Shown piece by piece: positions 56,290 through 64,000 of a stretch of DNA of 64,000 nucleotides. The DNA lies in assembly GCA_041745295.1 (NCBI GenBank), contig JBGTJE010000037.1, positions 11,029-75,028 on the forward strand, written 5' to 3'. Made by a program: the position numbers and the translations under genes. Within the stretch, counting starts at the first letter, position 1; each line of letters begins with the position of its first letter. The notes below the pieces were generated by a model. That model was not told the origin of the DNA and searched no databases. It was given only the letters and a program-made list of their open reading frames with translations. Source of the stretch: JANMEB01 sp041745295. GTDB lineage: Bacteria; Planctomycetota; Planctomycetia; Pirellulales; Pirellulaceae.

Positions 56290-57738
56290 ATGACGACGAA
56301 GACAATACCAACCGAGCCGGCGTATCGCGTCGAACGCGACTCGATGGGTGACGTGCACGTGCCGGCGGACGCATATTACGGCGCCCAAACGCAGCGGGCG
56401 GTGGAGAATTTTCCAGTTTCCGGTTGGCGATTGCCGCCGCCGTTAATCCGGGCCATGGGACTGGTCAAGTACGCTTGTGGCGTGGCCAACCGGGATTTGG
56501 GGCGGCTGACACAATCCGGCAAGAACCGGCTCAGCGATCGGCAAGTCGCCGCTCTTTTGGACGCAGCCCGCGAGATCGCCGAAGGCCGACTGGACGACCA
56601 GTTTCCGATCGACGTATTTCAAACGGGGTCGGGGACTTCGAGCAATATGAACGTCAACGAAGTGATTGCCAATCGGGCGATCGAGTTGACGGGCGGTGAT
56701 CGCTTCGACTCGGTGAAGCCGATTCATGCGAACGATCACGTCAACATGGGGCAGAGCACCAACGATACTTTCCCCACGGCGATCCACGTTGCCCTGGGGC
56801 TGCAAATCAAGAACCAACTAATCCCCGCGTTGCGGCGTTTGCAGGAGACGCTGACCGCCAAAGCTCATCAGTGGGATCAGGTCATCAAGATCGGCCGCAC
56901 CCATTTGATGGACGCAACGCCGCTGCGATTGGGGCAAGAATTCGGGGGTTTTGCCAGGCAAATCGAGCTTTCGGTCGGTCGGTCGAACGCCGCGATTCAA
57001 GCTGTGCGCGAGTTGCCCGTCGGAGGTACGGCGGTTGGTAGCGGGATCAATACGCATCCGGAGTTCGGTCGCCGCGTGGCCGAAGTGCTCGCGCGCGAAT
57101 CCAGTATTCCGTTTATCGAGGCCGTGAATCACTTCGAAGCCAACGCGCAGCGCGACGGACTAGTCGAATGTCACGGGCACGTACGCACGGTCGCAATGAC
57201 TTTGTTTAATTTGGCAAATAACATTCGCTGGCTCGGATCCGGTCCGCGCTGCGGATTTAACGAAATTCAGTTGCCTTCGCGTCAGCCCGGCAGCTCAATC
57301 ATGCCTGGCAAAGTCAATCCCGTGATGTGTGAGAGCTTGATGCAAGTGGCTGCGCGAGTCATGGGGAACGATCAGGTCATCACGGTCAGCGGAGCAGCCG
57401 GCGGCCAGTTCCAACTCAACATCATGATGCCGATCATGGGGCACACTGCGCTCGAAAGCATTACGTTGCTTGCGGGCGGAGTTCAGGCGTTCATCGACTT
57501 TTGCATCGAGGGCTTGGAGGCCAACGTCGAACAATGCAAGGCCGCGGTTGAACAGAGCCTATCCATGGCGACCAGCCTGAACCCAATCATTGGGTACGAA
57601 ATGGCGGCCAAGCTAACCAAAGAGGCGTTTGCGACTGGCAAAACGATTCGCGAGTTATGCCTTGAGAAGAAGATTTTAACCGAAGAGCAGCTGAAAGAGG
57701 CTCTCGATCCGATGCGGATGACAGAACCGAAGGAATAG
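56290..57738 (+). CDS. fumC: Class II fumarate hydratase
   Basis: About 482 residues from ATG 56290 (in-frame ATGs at 56275 and 56179 extend it without conservation). It hydrates fumarate to malate in the TCA cycle. Motifs are ERDSMGDVHVPADAYYGAQT, TGSGTSSNMNVNEVIANRAI, GRTHLMDATPLRLGQEF, and the superfamily signature GSSIMPGKVNPVM. The active-site Ser loop lies in that last motif, and the catalytic His in MGQSTNDTFPTAIH is conserved. Aspartase shares this fold, but length and sequence fit FumC better. Confidence 0.93.
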   Translation: MTTKTIPTEPAYRVERDSMGDVHVPADAYYGAQTQRAVENFPVSGWRLPPPLIRAMGLVKYACGVANRDLGRLTQSGKNRLSDRQVAALLDAAREIAEGRLDDQFPIDVFQTGSGTSSNMNVNEVIANRAIELTGGDRFDSVKPIHANDHVNMGQSTNDTFPTAIHVALGLQIKNQLIPALRRLQETLTAKAHQWDQVIKIGRTHLMDATPLRLGQEFGGFARQIELSVGRSNAAIQAVRELPVGGTAVGSGINTHPEFGRRVAEVLARESSIPFIEAVNHFEANAQRDGLVECHGHVRTVAMTLFNLANNIRWLGSGPRCGFNEIQLPSRQPGSSIMPGKVNPVMCESLMQVAARVMGNDQVITVSGAAGGQFQLNIMMPIMGHTALESITLLAGGVQAFIDFCIEGLEANVEQCKAAVEQSLSMATSLNPIIGYEMAAKLTKEAFATGKTIRELCLEKKILTEEQLKEALDPMRMTEPKE

Positions 57739-57823
57739 TGTTCAGTTTTCAGTGTTCAGTTTTCAGCAAGACGCTACTTCATTCTTCAAAATTCTTTCTG
57801 AACACTGAGCACTGAACACTAGT
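57738..57823. repeat. TTCAG-type repeats, both orientations
   Basis: GTGTTCAGTTTTCAGTG is repeated from 57738 to 57767, and a roughly inverse block (CTGAACACTGAGCACTGAAC) lies near 57798-57820. Together they can form an imperfect hairpin between fumC and the TPR gene. Confidence 0.65.
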
Positions 57824-57847
57824 TAGAAAATTTCCACGGAGGGAGAC

Positions 57848-59002
57848 ATGCAAAAAACAAGAAACGGACAAAGGGCCTCGCGGATTGTTATCTGGCTGGC
57901 GGTAGGTTGGTTGATGTGCGGGCGGTTGCTGGCGGAGGATGAAAAAAAACCGGCGCAAGAAGTTACGATCAAGCAAAGCGTTCACCGGTTGACCGAGACC
58001 GCACACACGGCCAAGGATTTTTCACAGATCATCGAGCAATGCCAGATTGCGCTTGACGGCGAGTTGAGCGATTCGGATCGTACGTATTTGAGGACGCTGA
58101 AATCGTGGGCGCTGAATCGCCGTTGTGAGAAACGACTCGAGTTCGCCGCGGATTTCGCGGCCGCGGGAAACGACCGACAGGTTTTGCTCGTGAACGACGA
58201 GGCGCTGGCGGACGCGATGGAAGCAGTTGCCTTGGACGAAACCCGTTGGCGGGCGTTTTTGAATCGCGGCATCCTCTTGTCGGACGCGGGACTCTTGCCC
58301 GAAGCCATGGCCGATTTTCAAACCGTTTGCCGCTTGCAGCCGAAGGAATCGGCGGGTTGGTTCAATTGCGGCGAGATGCATTCGGCGCTGAACAATTACC
58401 GCAAGGCGGTCGGCAGTTACGACCGCGCCTTAGCGATTGACTCGGCCGACTTGCAAGCCCTTACCGGCCGGGGATTGGCCTATTGTCGACTAGGCGATTA
58501 TGCAGCCGCCGAAAAAGATTTCGAAATCGTCGTGCGGATGCGGGGAAGCGATGCGGCGGCGTTCATCAATCGCGGAGATGCTCGACTAGGCCTCGCCCAA
58601 TGGCGCGACGCGTATGACGACTATATCCGCGCCGCCGAAATCGCCGACAATGGGCTTGCCGCCGAACGAACGGCTTGGCTTTTCGCGACTTGTCCCGAGG
58701 AAGAATTCTATCGACCCGACACGGCGGTTGATCTGGCGCGCCATTCGATCGCGCAATCGGGCGAGACGGTCGGGAACCTGGAAGCCTTGGCGGCAGCGTA
58801 TGCTTGCAAAGGCGATTTTAATCTAGCGGTCGAAGTTCAACGCAAGGCGATTGCAATGGACACAAGTCGCGCCGCCGCGCGAAGCGAGCGACTCGGGCTG
58901 TACGAAAAACAAAAGCCATTCGTACAGCAGGTCCTCCGAGTAGATGAAGGCCAAATGCGCACGTCGACCGCCGAGGAGCCAACGGATTCCGAGAAGAAGT
59001 AA
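57848..59002 (+). CDS. Secreted TPR-repeat protein
   Basis: 384 residues with a strong GGAGGGAG site before the ATG. The signal segment is IVIWLAVGWLMCGRLLA. At least four TPR-like units follow, for example RAFLNRGILLSDAGLLPEAM, AGWFNCGEMHSALNNYRKAV, QALTGRGLAYCRLGDYAAAE and AAFINRGDARLGLAQWRDAY. It probably mediates protein contacts in the periplasm. The C-terminal 60 residues lack repeats and are charged. No partner is evident from the neighbours. Confidence 0.82.
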   Translation: MQKTRNGQRASRIVIWLAVGWLMCGRLLAEDEKKPAQEVTIKQSVHRLTETAHTAKDFSQIIEQCQIALDGELSDSDRTYLRTLKSWALNRRCEKRLEFAADFAAAGNDRQVLLVNDEALADAMEAVALDETRWRAFLNRGILLSDAGLLPEAMADFQTVCRLQPKESAGWFNCGEMHSALNNYRKAVGSYDRALAIDSADLQALTGRGLAYCRLGDYAAAEKDFEIVVRMRGSDAAAFINRGDARLGLAQWRDAYDDYIRAAEIADNGLAAERTAWLFATCPEEEFYRPDTAVDLARHSIAQSGETVGNLEALAAAYACKGDFNLAVEVQRKAIAMDTSRAAARSERLGLYEKQKPFVQQVLRVDEGQMRTSTAEEPTDSEKK

Positions 59003-59129
59003 AAGAGTGCATTTTCCACGCGTACGCATCGAATGAAGCAGTCGACTTCGGTCCGATGCGTTGGGTGAATGGTCGTGATCTCATCGTTGACCTGCACGTC
59101 TCCACCCGGATTAACAGGGCAATAGTGCA

Positions 59130-59298
59130 TTTCGGGCCGAAGGCCCAGCGGTTTACCTAGCCCAGGCCAAGTCTTCTCAGGCCTGGGGTTCCTCTCCAAG
59201 CCATTTCCGCGCAGGAGAGCATCAAGATTCCGAAATGCACCGAAAAGGCAAATCTCCCGTCCATAGAAGATGGATTCCGAGACTCAGCCCGGAATGAC
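59130..59298. repeat. Repeat family I copy 2 and a half copy of family H
   Basis: 59130-59195 has TTCGGGCCGAAGGCCCAG and CCTAGCCCAGGCC as at 21747. 59271-59298 has GGATTCCGAGACTCAGCCCG with GAATGACG, the right arm of the repeat at 42736-42837. They occupy the 335-bp gap between the convergent TPR and map genes; no gene is seen there. Confidence 0.6.
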
Positions 59299-59337
59299 GT
59301 GAGGCCGCTTATGCCGTCCTAGGTCAGATTTCCATCC

Positions 59338-60192
59338 TCACCAATGCATCCAACGGCTTGGATCGCGAAACGATTTGCCGACGAATTCCAGTTCAGATTC
59401 ATCGGGAGCCGAGGTCAGACGTCGGACTCCGGAATCGGTGCGGGCAACCGTGTGTTCAAAGTGGGCGCTGAGGCTACCATCGGCGGTCACTATCGTCCAA
59501 TGATCGGGCAGCGTGCGGACTTGCTTTGAACCGGCGTTGATCATCGGTTCGATCGCCAGGACGACTCCGGGCCGCACATCAAAATCGTCGCGCATATGTT
59601 TAGGATCGAAATAGTTCGGCACTTGAGGTGCTTCGTGCATCTTGCGCCCAATACCATGCCCGACGAGCGTCTCGATTACAGCAAAGCCCTCCTGTTCGGC
59701 AAACTGCTGCATCTGCCGCGCGATCTGGCTCCAGCGCGATTGCACTGCCATCTGCTCGATCGCCAAGTTGAGCGCCCCCAGGGTTACGCGCAAAAGGCGA
59801 TTCGCCGTGGCATCAATCTTGCCGACTGCATGCGTCACCGCGGCGTCGCCGCACCAGCCTGCCAGGCTGCAGCCGGTGTCGACACTTACGATGTCTCCCT
59901 CGAACAGCTTGCGCGGTCCGGGAATGCCATGCACGACTTGTTCGTTGACTGAGATGCACGTTGCGGCTGGAAACGGCGTTTTGCCGGGATACGCCAGGAA
60001 TAATGGAATCGCCTGGTATTGGCCGAATACTTCGGCAATCGCGTTGTCGAGTTCTTGCGTGGTAACGCCCGGTTGAACGAGTCGCGCGGCGGCCTGGTGG
60101 GCCTCCCAGACCACGAGGCCAGCCCGACGCATTAGGCCGATCTCACGCGCTGATCGCAACTGCCGCGGTTGGGTAAATGTTTTGCGATCCAT
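59338..60192 (-). CDS. map: Type I methionine aminopeptidase
   Basis: 284 residues. It removes the initiator methionine from new proteins. Metal ligands are seen in VSVDTGCSLAGWCGDAAVTH (two Asp), LVGHGIGRKMHEAP (His), LAIEPMINAG (Glu) and the last Glu in HFEHTVARTDSG. The N-terminal REIGLMRRAGLVVWEAHQAA is typical of the family. It starts 3 bp after the lpd stop, so it belongs to the rpsD-lpd-map operon. Confidence 0.95.
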   Translation of the reverse strand: MDRKTFTQPRQLRSAREIGLMRRAGLVVWEAHQAAARLVQPGVTTQELDNAIAEVFGQYQAIPLFLAYPGKTPFPAATCISVNEQVVHGIPGPRKLFEGDIVSVDTGCSLAGWCGDAAVTHAVGKIDATANRLLRVTLGALNLAIEQMAVQSRWSQIARQMQQFAEQEGFAVIETLVGHGIGRKMHEAPQVPNYFDPKHMRDDFDVRPGVVLAIEPMINAGSKQVRTLPDHWTIVTADGSLSAHFEHTVARTDSGVRRLTSAPDESELEFVGKSFRDPSRWMHW

Positions 60193-60195
60193 TCA

Positions 60196-61653
60196 CTACG
60201 GTTCGCTGGTGGCGCCCGTTTCCGCTTTGCGCCGTTTGGGCTTGTAGATTTCGGTGGCCGTTCCGAAGAACACTTCGCCTGCGTTCATTACGGTTTCGCT
60301 GAGGGTTGGATGCGGGTGGATCGATTCCGTGACGTCGGAAACTTCACAGCCCATTTCCAAGGCCAAGACCGCTTCCGCAATCAGCTCACCCGCCCCGGGT
60401 CCAACGATTCCGCACCCCAGGACCCTTTCGGTTTCGGGATCAACTAGCCATTTGGTGAGTCCGTCGGTGCGCCCGATGGCAATGGCGCGGCCGCTGGCCG
60501 CCCAAGGATAGGCGGCGACTTCATAGGCGATCCCTTGCGTTTTCGCTTCGTCCTCGGTGAGACCGGCCCAAGCAATCTCGGGATCGGTGAAGACGACGGC
60601 GGGAATGGCTCGCTTGTCGAAGACCACGTCGTGTCCCAAAATCACTTCTGCAGCAAGCCGACCCTCATGCGTTGCCTTATGCGCGAGCATCGGCTCGCCG
60701 GCCGCGTCGCCGATGACAAAAATGTTCGGGTCGTTGGTGCGCATTTGCTTGTCGCAGAGGACGAAACCGCGCGGATCGAGTTTGCATTGAGTGTTTTCCA
60801 GACCGATGTCCTGGGTATTTGGTCGTCGGCCGACGGAAATCAGAACGCGGTCGTATTCCTCGGTGCCGAATTTTCCAGGGCCTTGAAACGCGACCTGGAC
60901 TTTGTCGCCGGTTCCTTTGCCGAGCGAACCGACTTTGGAATTCAAGAAGATCCTCCCTTCAAACAGGCCTTCCAGAGTTTTGTGCAACGGTCGCACCAAG
61001 TCCCGATCGGCTCCCATCAGCAAACCGTCGAGCAACTCGACCACGCTGACTTTGGTTCCCAGTTGGGCGTAGACCGTACCCATTTCCAAGCCGATATAGC
61101 CGCCGCCCACGACGAGCATTGTTTCGGGAATATCTTCGAGTAGCAACGCACCACTGGAATCCATAACGCGCGGCGAGCCGATGTTAAACGCGGCCGGCAT
61201 TGCCGGAACGCTGCCGCAGGCCAAGATGCAATGGTCAAAGGTCAATTGGCGCTCGACGGGAATCGAGTCGTGGTTTCCTTCGAGTCGAATGGTTGTCGAG
61301 TTCTCGAATGTGGCTTTGGCGTTGATGACGCGGATCTTGCGGCGTTTGGCCAATTGGGCCAGTCCGCCGGCGAGAGTATCGATTACCTTTTCCTTGCGGG
61401 CGCGGAGTTTTTCAATCGCGATTTTCGGCTTCGCGAATTCAATCCCCCAATCGGCTTGGAGTTCGGCCGTTTCGGCGATAACGCGGGCGACATGCAGCAG
61501 CGCCTTGGACGGGATGCAACCGCGCAACAAGCAGGTTCCGCCCAAACGCGGGTCAGCCTCGACGAGGGTGACCTGCTTTCCCTCGTCCGCCGCGCGAAAC
61601 GCGGCTGCGTATCCACCCGGACCGCCGCCAACCACAACAAGTGGAGAATGCAT
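60196..61653 (-). CDS. lpdA: Dihydrolipoyl dehydrogenase
   Basis: 485 residues. This FAD enzyme reoxidises the lipoyl group of 2-oxoacid dehydrogenase complexes. The FAD motif is VVVGGGPGGYAAAFRAADEG, the redox disulphide is GGTCLLRGCIPSK, the NAD motif is MLVVGGGYIGLEMGTVYAQL, and the catalytic His-Glu pair lies in SIHPHPTLSETVMNAGEV. No E1 or E2 gene is in the window. It lies between rpsD and map with gaps of 18 and 3 bp, an unusual setting for lpd. Confidence 0.95.
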   Translation of the reverse strand: MHSPLVVVGGGPGGYAAAFRAADEGKQVTLVEADPRLGGTCLLRGCIPSKALLHVARVIAETAELQADWGIEFAKPKIAIEKLRARKEKVIDTLAGGLAQLAKRRKIRVINAKATFENSTTIRLEGNHDSIPVERQLTFDHCILACGSVPAMPAAFNIGSPRVMDSSGALLLEDIPETMLVVGGGYIGLEMGTVYAQLGTKVSVVELLDGLLMGADRDLVRPLHKTLEGLFEGRIFLNSKVGSLGKGTGDKVQVAFQGPGKFGTEEYDRVLISVGRRPNTQDIGLENTQCKLDPRGFVLCDKQMRTNDPNIFVIGDAAGEPMLAHKATHEGRLAAEVILGHDVVFDKRAIPAVVFTDPEIAWAGLTEDEAKTQGIAYEVAAYPWAASGRAIAIGRTDGLTKWLVDPETERVLGCGIVGPGAGELIAEAVLALEMGCEVSDVTESIHPHPTLSETVMNAGEVFFGTATEIYKPKRRKAETGATSEP

Positions 61654-61671
61654 GCCAGTCGCTCCTGTTGA

Positions 61672-62283
61672 CTAGCGCGATAGAAACTCAACGACGATGT
61701 TGACGTCAACGGGCAAGCTGATGTCACCCGGACTTGGTTTGCCTTGCACTGTCACCGTCAACGTTTCGGCATCAAAGGCGACCCAGTCTAGCGACGTTCC
61801 TTCGACGCCTTGGGCCATGATGCTGCGGTATAGATTCTTGACGTTGTCATGATCTCGAAGAGTGATCACGTCGCCTGGCCGCAATTGAAACGAGGGCCGA
61901 TCGACTTTGACGCCGTTGACCTGAAAGTGACCGTGGGCAACGCCTTGGCGGGCTTGCGGGCGGGTCTTGGCCAAGCCGACGCGACGAATAACGTTGTCCA
62001 ATCGCGATTCGCACATCAGCAGCATGAACTCGCCGCTATTCCCTTTGACGTGGCGGACATTGTCGAAGTACCGCCGCAATTGTTTTTCGCCGAGTCCATA
62101 ATAGTGTTTGATTTTTTGTTTTTCGGCGAGCGCCGTGCCGTAATTCGAGGGACGACCTCGGCGGGGGTGCATTCCCGGCGGCTGGTTGCGTCGCTCCAAA
62201 GCGCGCGCTGAACCTGCGTCTTCGTAAATCAAGGTTCCAAGTCGGCGGTTGATTCTCGCCTTAGGTCCGCTGTACCGAGCCAT
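61672..62283 (-). CDS. rpsD: 30S ribosomal protein S4
   Basis: 203 residues from ATG 62281-62283 (MARYSGPKARINRRLG); the longer frame to 62352 is not conserved. S4 nucleates 30S assembly and binds 16S rRNA. The S4 RNA-binding domain includes CESRLDNVIRRVGLAKTRPQ and ARQGVAHGHFQVNGVKVDRP. The N-terminal region lacks zinc-ligand cysteines, so it is the C-minus type. It heads the rpsD-lpd-map run, not the usual alpha operon with rpsM, rpsK and rpoA. Confidence 0.97.
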   Translation of the reverse strand: MARYSGPKARINRRLGTLIYEDAGSARALERRNQPPGMHPRRGRPSNYGTALAEKQKIKHYYGLGEKQLRRYFDNVRHVKGNSGEFMLLMCESRLDNVIRRVGLAKTRPQARQGVAHGHFQVNGVKVDRPSFQLRPGDVITLRDHDNVKNLYRSIMAQGVEGTSLDWVAFDAETLTVTVQGKPSPGDISLPVDVNIVVEFLSR

Positions 62284-62577
62284 TCGAAACGACACTCCGA
62301 GGAAGGATGCAAGATTGATGGCACTTCGCCAGCGGCAGCCCCGCCAGCGCACAATTCAACAATCCGAGCAGCAGATCATGATAGATTTGCGTCGATTTCT
62401 CAAGGGGCTCAAGTAAAACGGCGGAATTCATCGCCTCGTTCGGCGTTTGAGCGATCGCCGTGGCGTGAATTGCGTCCGCCGCGGCCATAGCAGATTTCCG
62501 CGGCAAACATCCATCCTCGTTTAACCCGCGCAGCGGCTGGCGTCTTGGATTAGTCAAATTGCGAAATCGCTCCAAGA
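62284..62577. other. Upstream region of rpsD, no gene recognised
   Basis: About 290 bp between the terminator of the DUF1598 gene and rpsD. It should contain the rpsD promoter and possibly an S4-binding leader, but I could not identify either. A 117-codon minus-strand frame crossing it shows no conserved motif. Confidence 0.4.
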
Positions 62578-62614
62578 AACAAAAATGCCTTCGTCTGATT
62601 TCAGGCGAAGGCAT
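62578..62614 (-). terminator. Rho-independent terminator after the DUF1598 gene
   Basis: On the minus strand ATGCCTTCG (62606-62614) pairs with CGAAGGCAT (62585-62593), with further CTGA/TCAG pairing inside, followed by a run of five T. It lies about 100 bp after the DUF1598 gene stop. Confidence 0.85.
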
Positions 62615-62643
62615 GACGTTGGATTGGCTTTGACTTCGTGAGG

Positions 62644-62685
62644 GCCCCTCACTCTACCCTCTCCCCCGAGGCGCGGGCGAGGGAA
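62644..62685. repeat. GC-rich interspersed repeat family J, inverted copy
   Basis: GCCCCTCACTCTACCCTCTC followed by CCCCGAGGCGCGGGCGAGGG is the near-complement of 49031-49074. It sits between the DUF1598 gene end and its terminator. Confidence 0.75.
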
Positions 62686-62709
62686 CGATTCAGGTTGTTG
62701 GATGGCTTC

Positions 62710-64000
62710 TTAGTCCCACCACCATTGGTTCGCGGCGAGGTGATCGAGTCGGACTTCGTCGCGGACTTTGGAGACCTCGCCGGCGGTTTCAACTTTGACA
62801 TGTTCGGCGTCCAGAGCAAACTTCGGTTGCATGACGACACCGCCGCCAATCGGGGTCATGAAAACGCCATCCTTCCAGACCGCGTTGATCGCTGGTTCGA
62901 CTTGGCGAACGAACGGATAGGACTCGACGGGTGCGCGGCTTTCGTCAGCGAGGAACGGCATATTCCAGCCGGCTTTGCCATAGAGATCTTTTTCGTGGAT
63001 AAAAGCAGCGGCGATCGTCAAGTCCATGAGATTGCGGAGCTCGGCAAAAACCGGCGTGACGTTGGCTAGCGCGTTGTAGTTTTTCGTAAACGAATCACAA
63101 AATGCCTTGCTGGCTCGGTTTGCCTTGCCGGCATTCGACCGTTGCCCCTGAGCGTCGATTCGTTCGTCTTCGCCAACAAGCTTCACGCCCGTTCCGACGA
63201 GCTGCATTGCTTGGCCGTCGGCACTTACTTGAACGCAGTCGTAATTAGGTTGAAAATACCAGCGTTGCAATGCGTTCTTCGATACTTTCGTCGGATCGGC
63301 TTTCGCAATGAACGTGGTAATCGGAACGAGTGGTTGCTCCAGGCCGATCCCGATGAGCTTCATGCGGTAGTCGGCTTCCACCATCACTTGGGCATAGTGC
63401 GTCTTGGGGGAAACGCCTTTGAGAGTGACGTCATGCATGCCCAACGCGGTGCGAAACGCCCGGACGATCGCCATTTCTTGACCCGGTTGGAACGTGCCGC
63501 CAATTTGTTCAATTGTTTCACGCAATCGCTTCAAACCTTGTTCGGTGGGGTCAATTGAGCAGGAGATCATGCTCGTCCCTTTGCCGCCCGGTCCGAAGCA
63601 ACGCAACGCGACGATCAAGTCTTGCAATTGCAACACTGCATGGCCGGTTTCCATGCCAACGACTCGACCTGCGGCATCGGTATAAAAACCTTCCGCAGGA
63701 CCAGCGAGGACAATGTCATTGGATTCGGGGAAGAAGAAGACGTGCGTGACTCGGGTCAGTCCCGCCAAATACAACATCTCATTGCTCACCGGTTTGCCGG
63801 CGGCGCGTCGTTCTTCGATTTCTTTTTCCAAACGATTCAAGCTGACTTTACGCAGCTTGGACGATTTCACGACATCGTTGTCGAGCACGGCGCGGGCAGC
63901 CGCTATCCGCTGATCGGCCAAACGACCGGTGGGTTCGACGAAAGACTTCGTTCGCAAGACGCCTTGGGCATCGACTTCCACGCCGCCGGCGTTGCTGCCT
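62710..64000 (-). CDS. DUF1598-family protein, 5' end outside window (partial)
   Basis: The minus-strand frame is open to the window edge (430 codons), and the apparent GTG start at 63981 is internal because GSNAGG precedes it in frame. Recognisable segments are GGVEVDAQGVLRTKSF, GLTRVTHVFFFPESNDIVLA, GTSMISCSIDPTEQGLKRL and DYRMKLIGIGLEQPLVPI. This matches the DUF1598 proteins found in Planctomycetes, usually exported and of unknown function. The missing N-terminus probably carries a signal peptide. The C-terminus ends in NQWWWD. A clear terminator follows, so no downstream gene is co-transcribed. Confidence 0.85.
   Translation of the reverse strand, partial: GSNAGGVEVDAQGVLRTKSFVEPTGRLADQRIAAARAVLDNDVVKSSKLRKVSLNRLEKEIEERRAAGKPVSNEMLYLAGLTRVTHVFFFPESNDIVLAGPAEGFYTDAAGRVVGMETGHAVLQLQDLIVALRCFGPGGKGTSMISCSIDPTEQGLKRLRETIEQIGGTFQPGQEMAIVRAFRTALGMHDVTLKGVSPKTHYAQVMVEADYRMKLIGIGLEQPLVPITTFIAKADPTKVSKNALQRWYFQPNYDCVQVSADGQAMQLVGTGVKLVGEDERIDAQGQRSNAGKANRASKAFCDSFTKNYNALANVTPVFAELRNLMDLTIAAAFIHEKDLYGKAGWNMPFLADESRAPVESYPFVRQVEPAINAVWKDGVFMTPIGGGVVMQPKFALDAEHVKVETAGEVSKVRDEVRLDHLAANQWWWD

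Noticed and set aside
62261..62614. 117-codon minus-strand frame upstream of rpsD
   Set aside because: It overlaps the rpsD start and runs through a terminator hairpin; it has no conserved motif or ribosome site.

Overview
The window looks like a chromosomal segment of a member of the Planctomycetota, most likely a Pirellulales-like lineage. The basis is gene content: an ECF sigma factor translationally coupled to a Ser/Thr kinase with TPRs, giant secreted proteins with a LEPR-xLL-like N-terminal motif, SHD1 domains, a MoxR/DUF58/BatA/DUF4159 set, a DUF1598 protein, an H4MPT-type methenyl cyclohydrolase, and PQQ-like propellers. No rRNA, tRNA, CRISPR array, prophage or transposase gene was recognised. 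About 42 genes are supported; two run off the window ends (1-660 and 62710-64000).

Layout. 1-5358: envelope-type small proteins and an ECF sigma/Ser-Thr kinase operon (minus strand). 5753-15868: two very large secreted proteins (PPC/CBM-like; autotransporter-type beta-strand repeats) followed by a frameshifted, internally deleted remnant of a paralogue of the first. 15983-25739: BatA-like, DUF58, secreted S1C protease with SHD1 and MoxR genes on the minus strand, with a divergent double-DUF4159 gene. 26090-30557: Mch, YtcJ-like amidohydrolase, aldo/keto reductase, glycine-zipper lipoprotein. 30947-33825: ROK kinase and lepA. 33824-34276: a four-helix-bundle gene bounded by perfect 18-bp inverted repeats. 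34275-42611: housekeeping genes corC-like, ybeY, 7TM-HD, phoH, cdsA, uppS, purA. 42852-47659: NtrC-type regulator and histidine kinase, divergent from an HtrA protease gene preceded by a near-consensus sigma-54 promoter. 48148-59002: sugar isomerase-like, GT39, PqqB-like hydrolase, PQQ-like propeller, small secreted protein, serA, pdxH, fumC, TPR protein. 59338-64000: rpsD-lpd-map operon and a DUF1598 protein.

The intergenic spaces are unusually rich in short palindromic elements of at least ten sequence families, several with two to four copies here. Two cases stand out. A 50-bp palindrome lies inside the open frame of ybeY, between every possible start codon and the conserved domain, so it is probably translated. 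Another copy of the same family is split by a 100-bp unit with perfect 14-bp terminal inverted repeats, a nested MITE-like insertion. The other strong candidates for follow-up are the HK/NtrC/sigma-54/HtrA circuit and the inverted-repeat-bounded four-helix-bundle unit, whose gene carries an in-frame amber at codon 13.

All calls come from reading the sequence and translations by eye. No database search was run, so family names rest on motif recognition.
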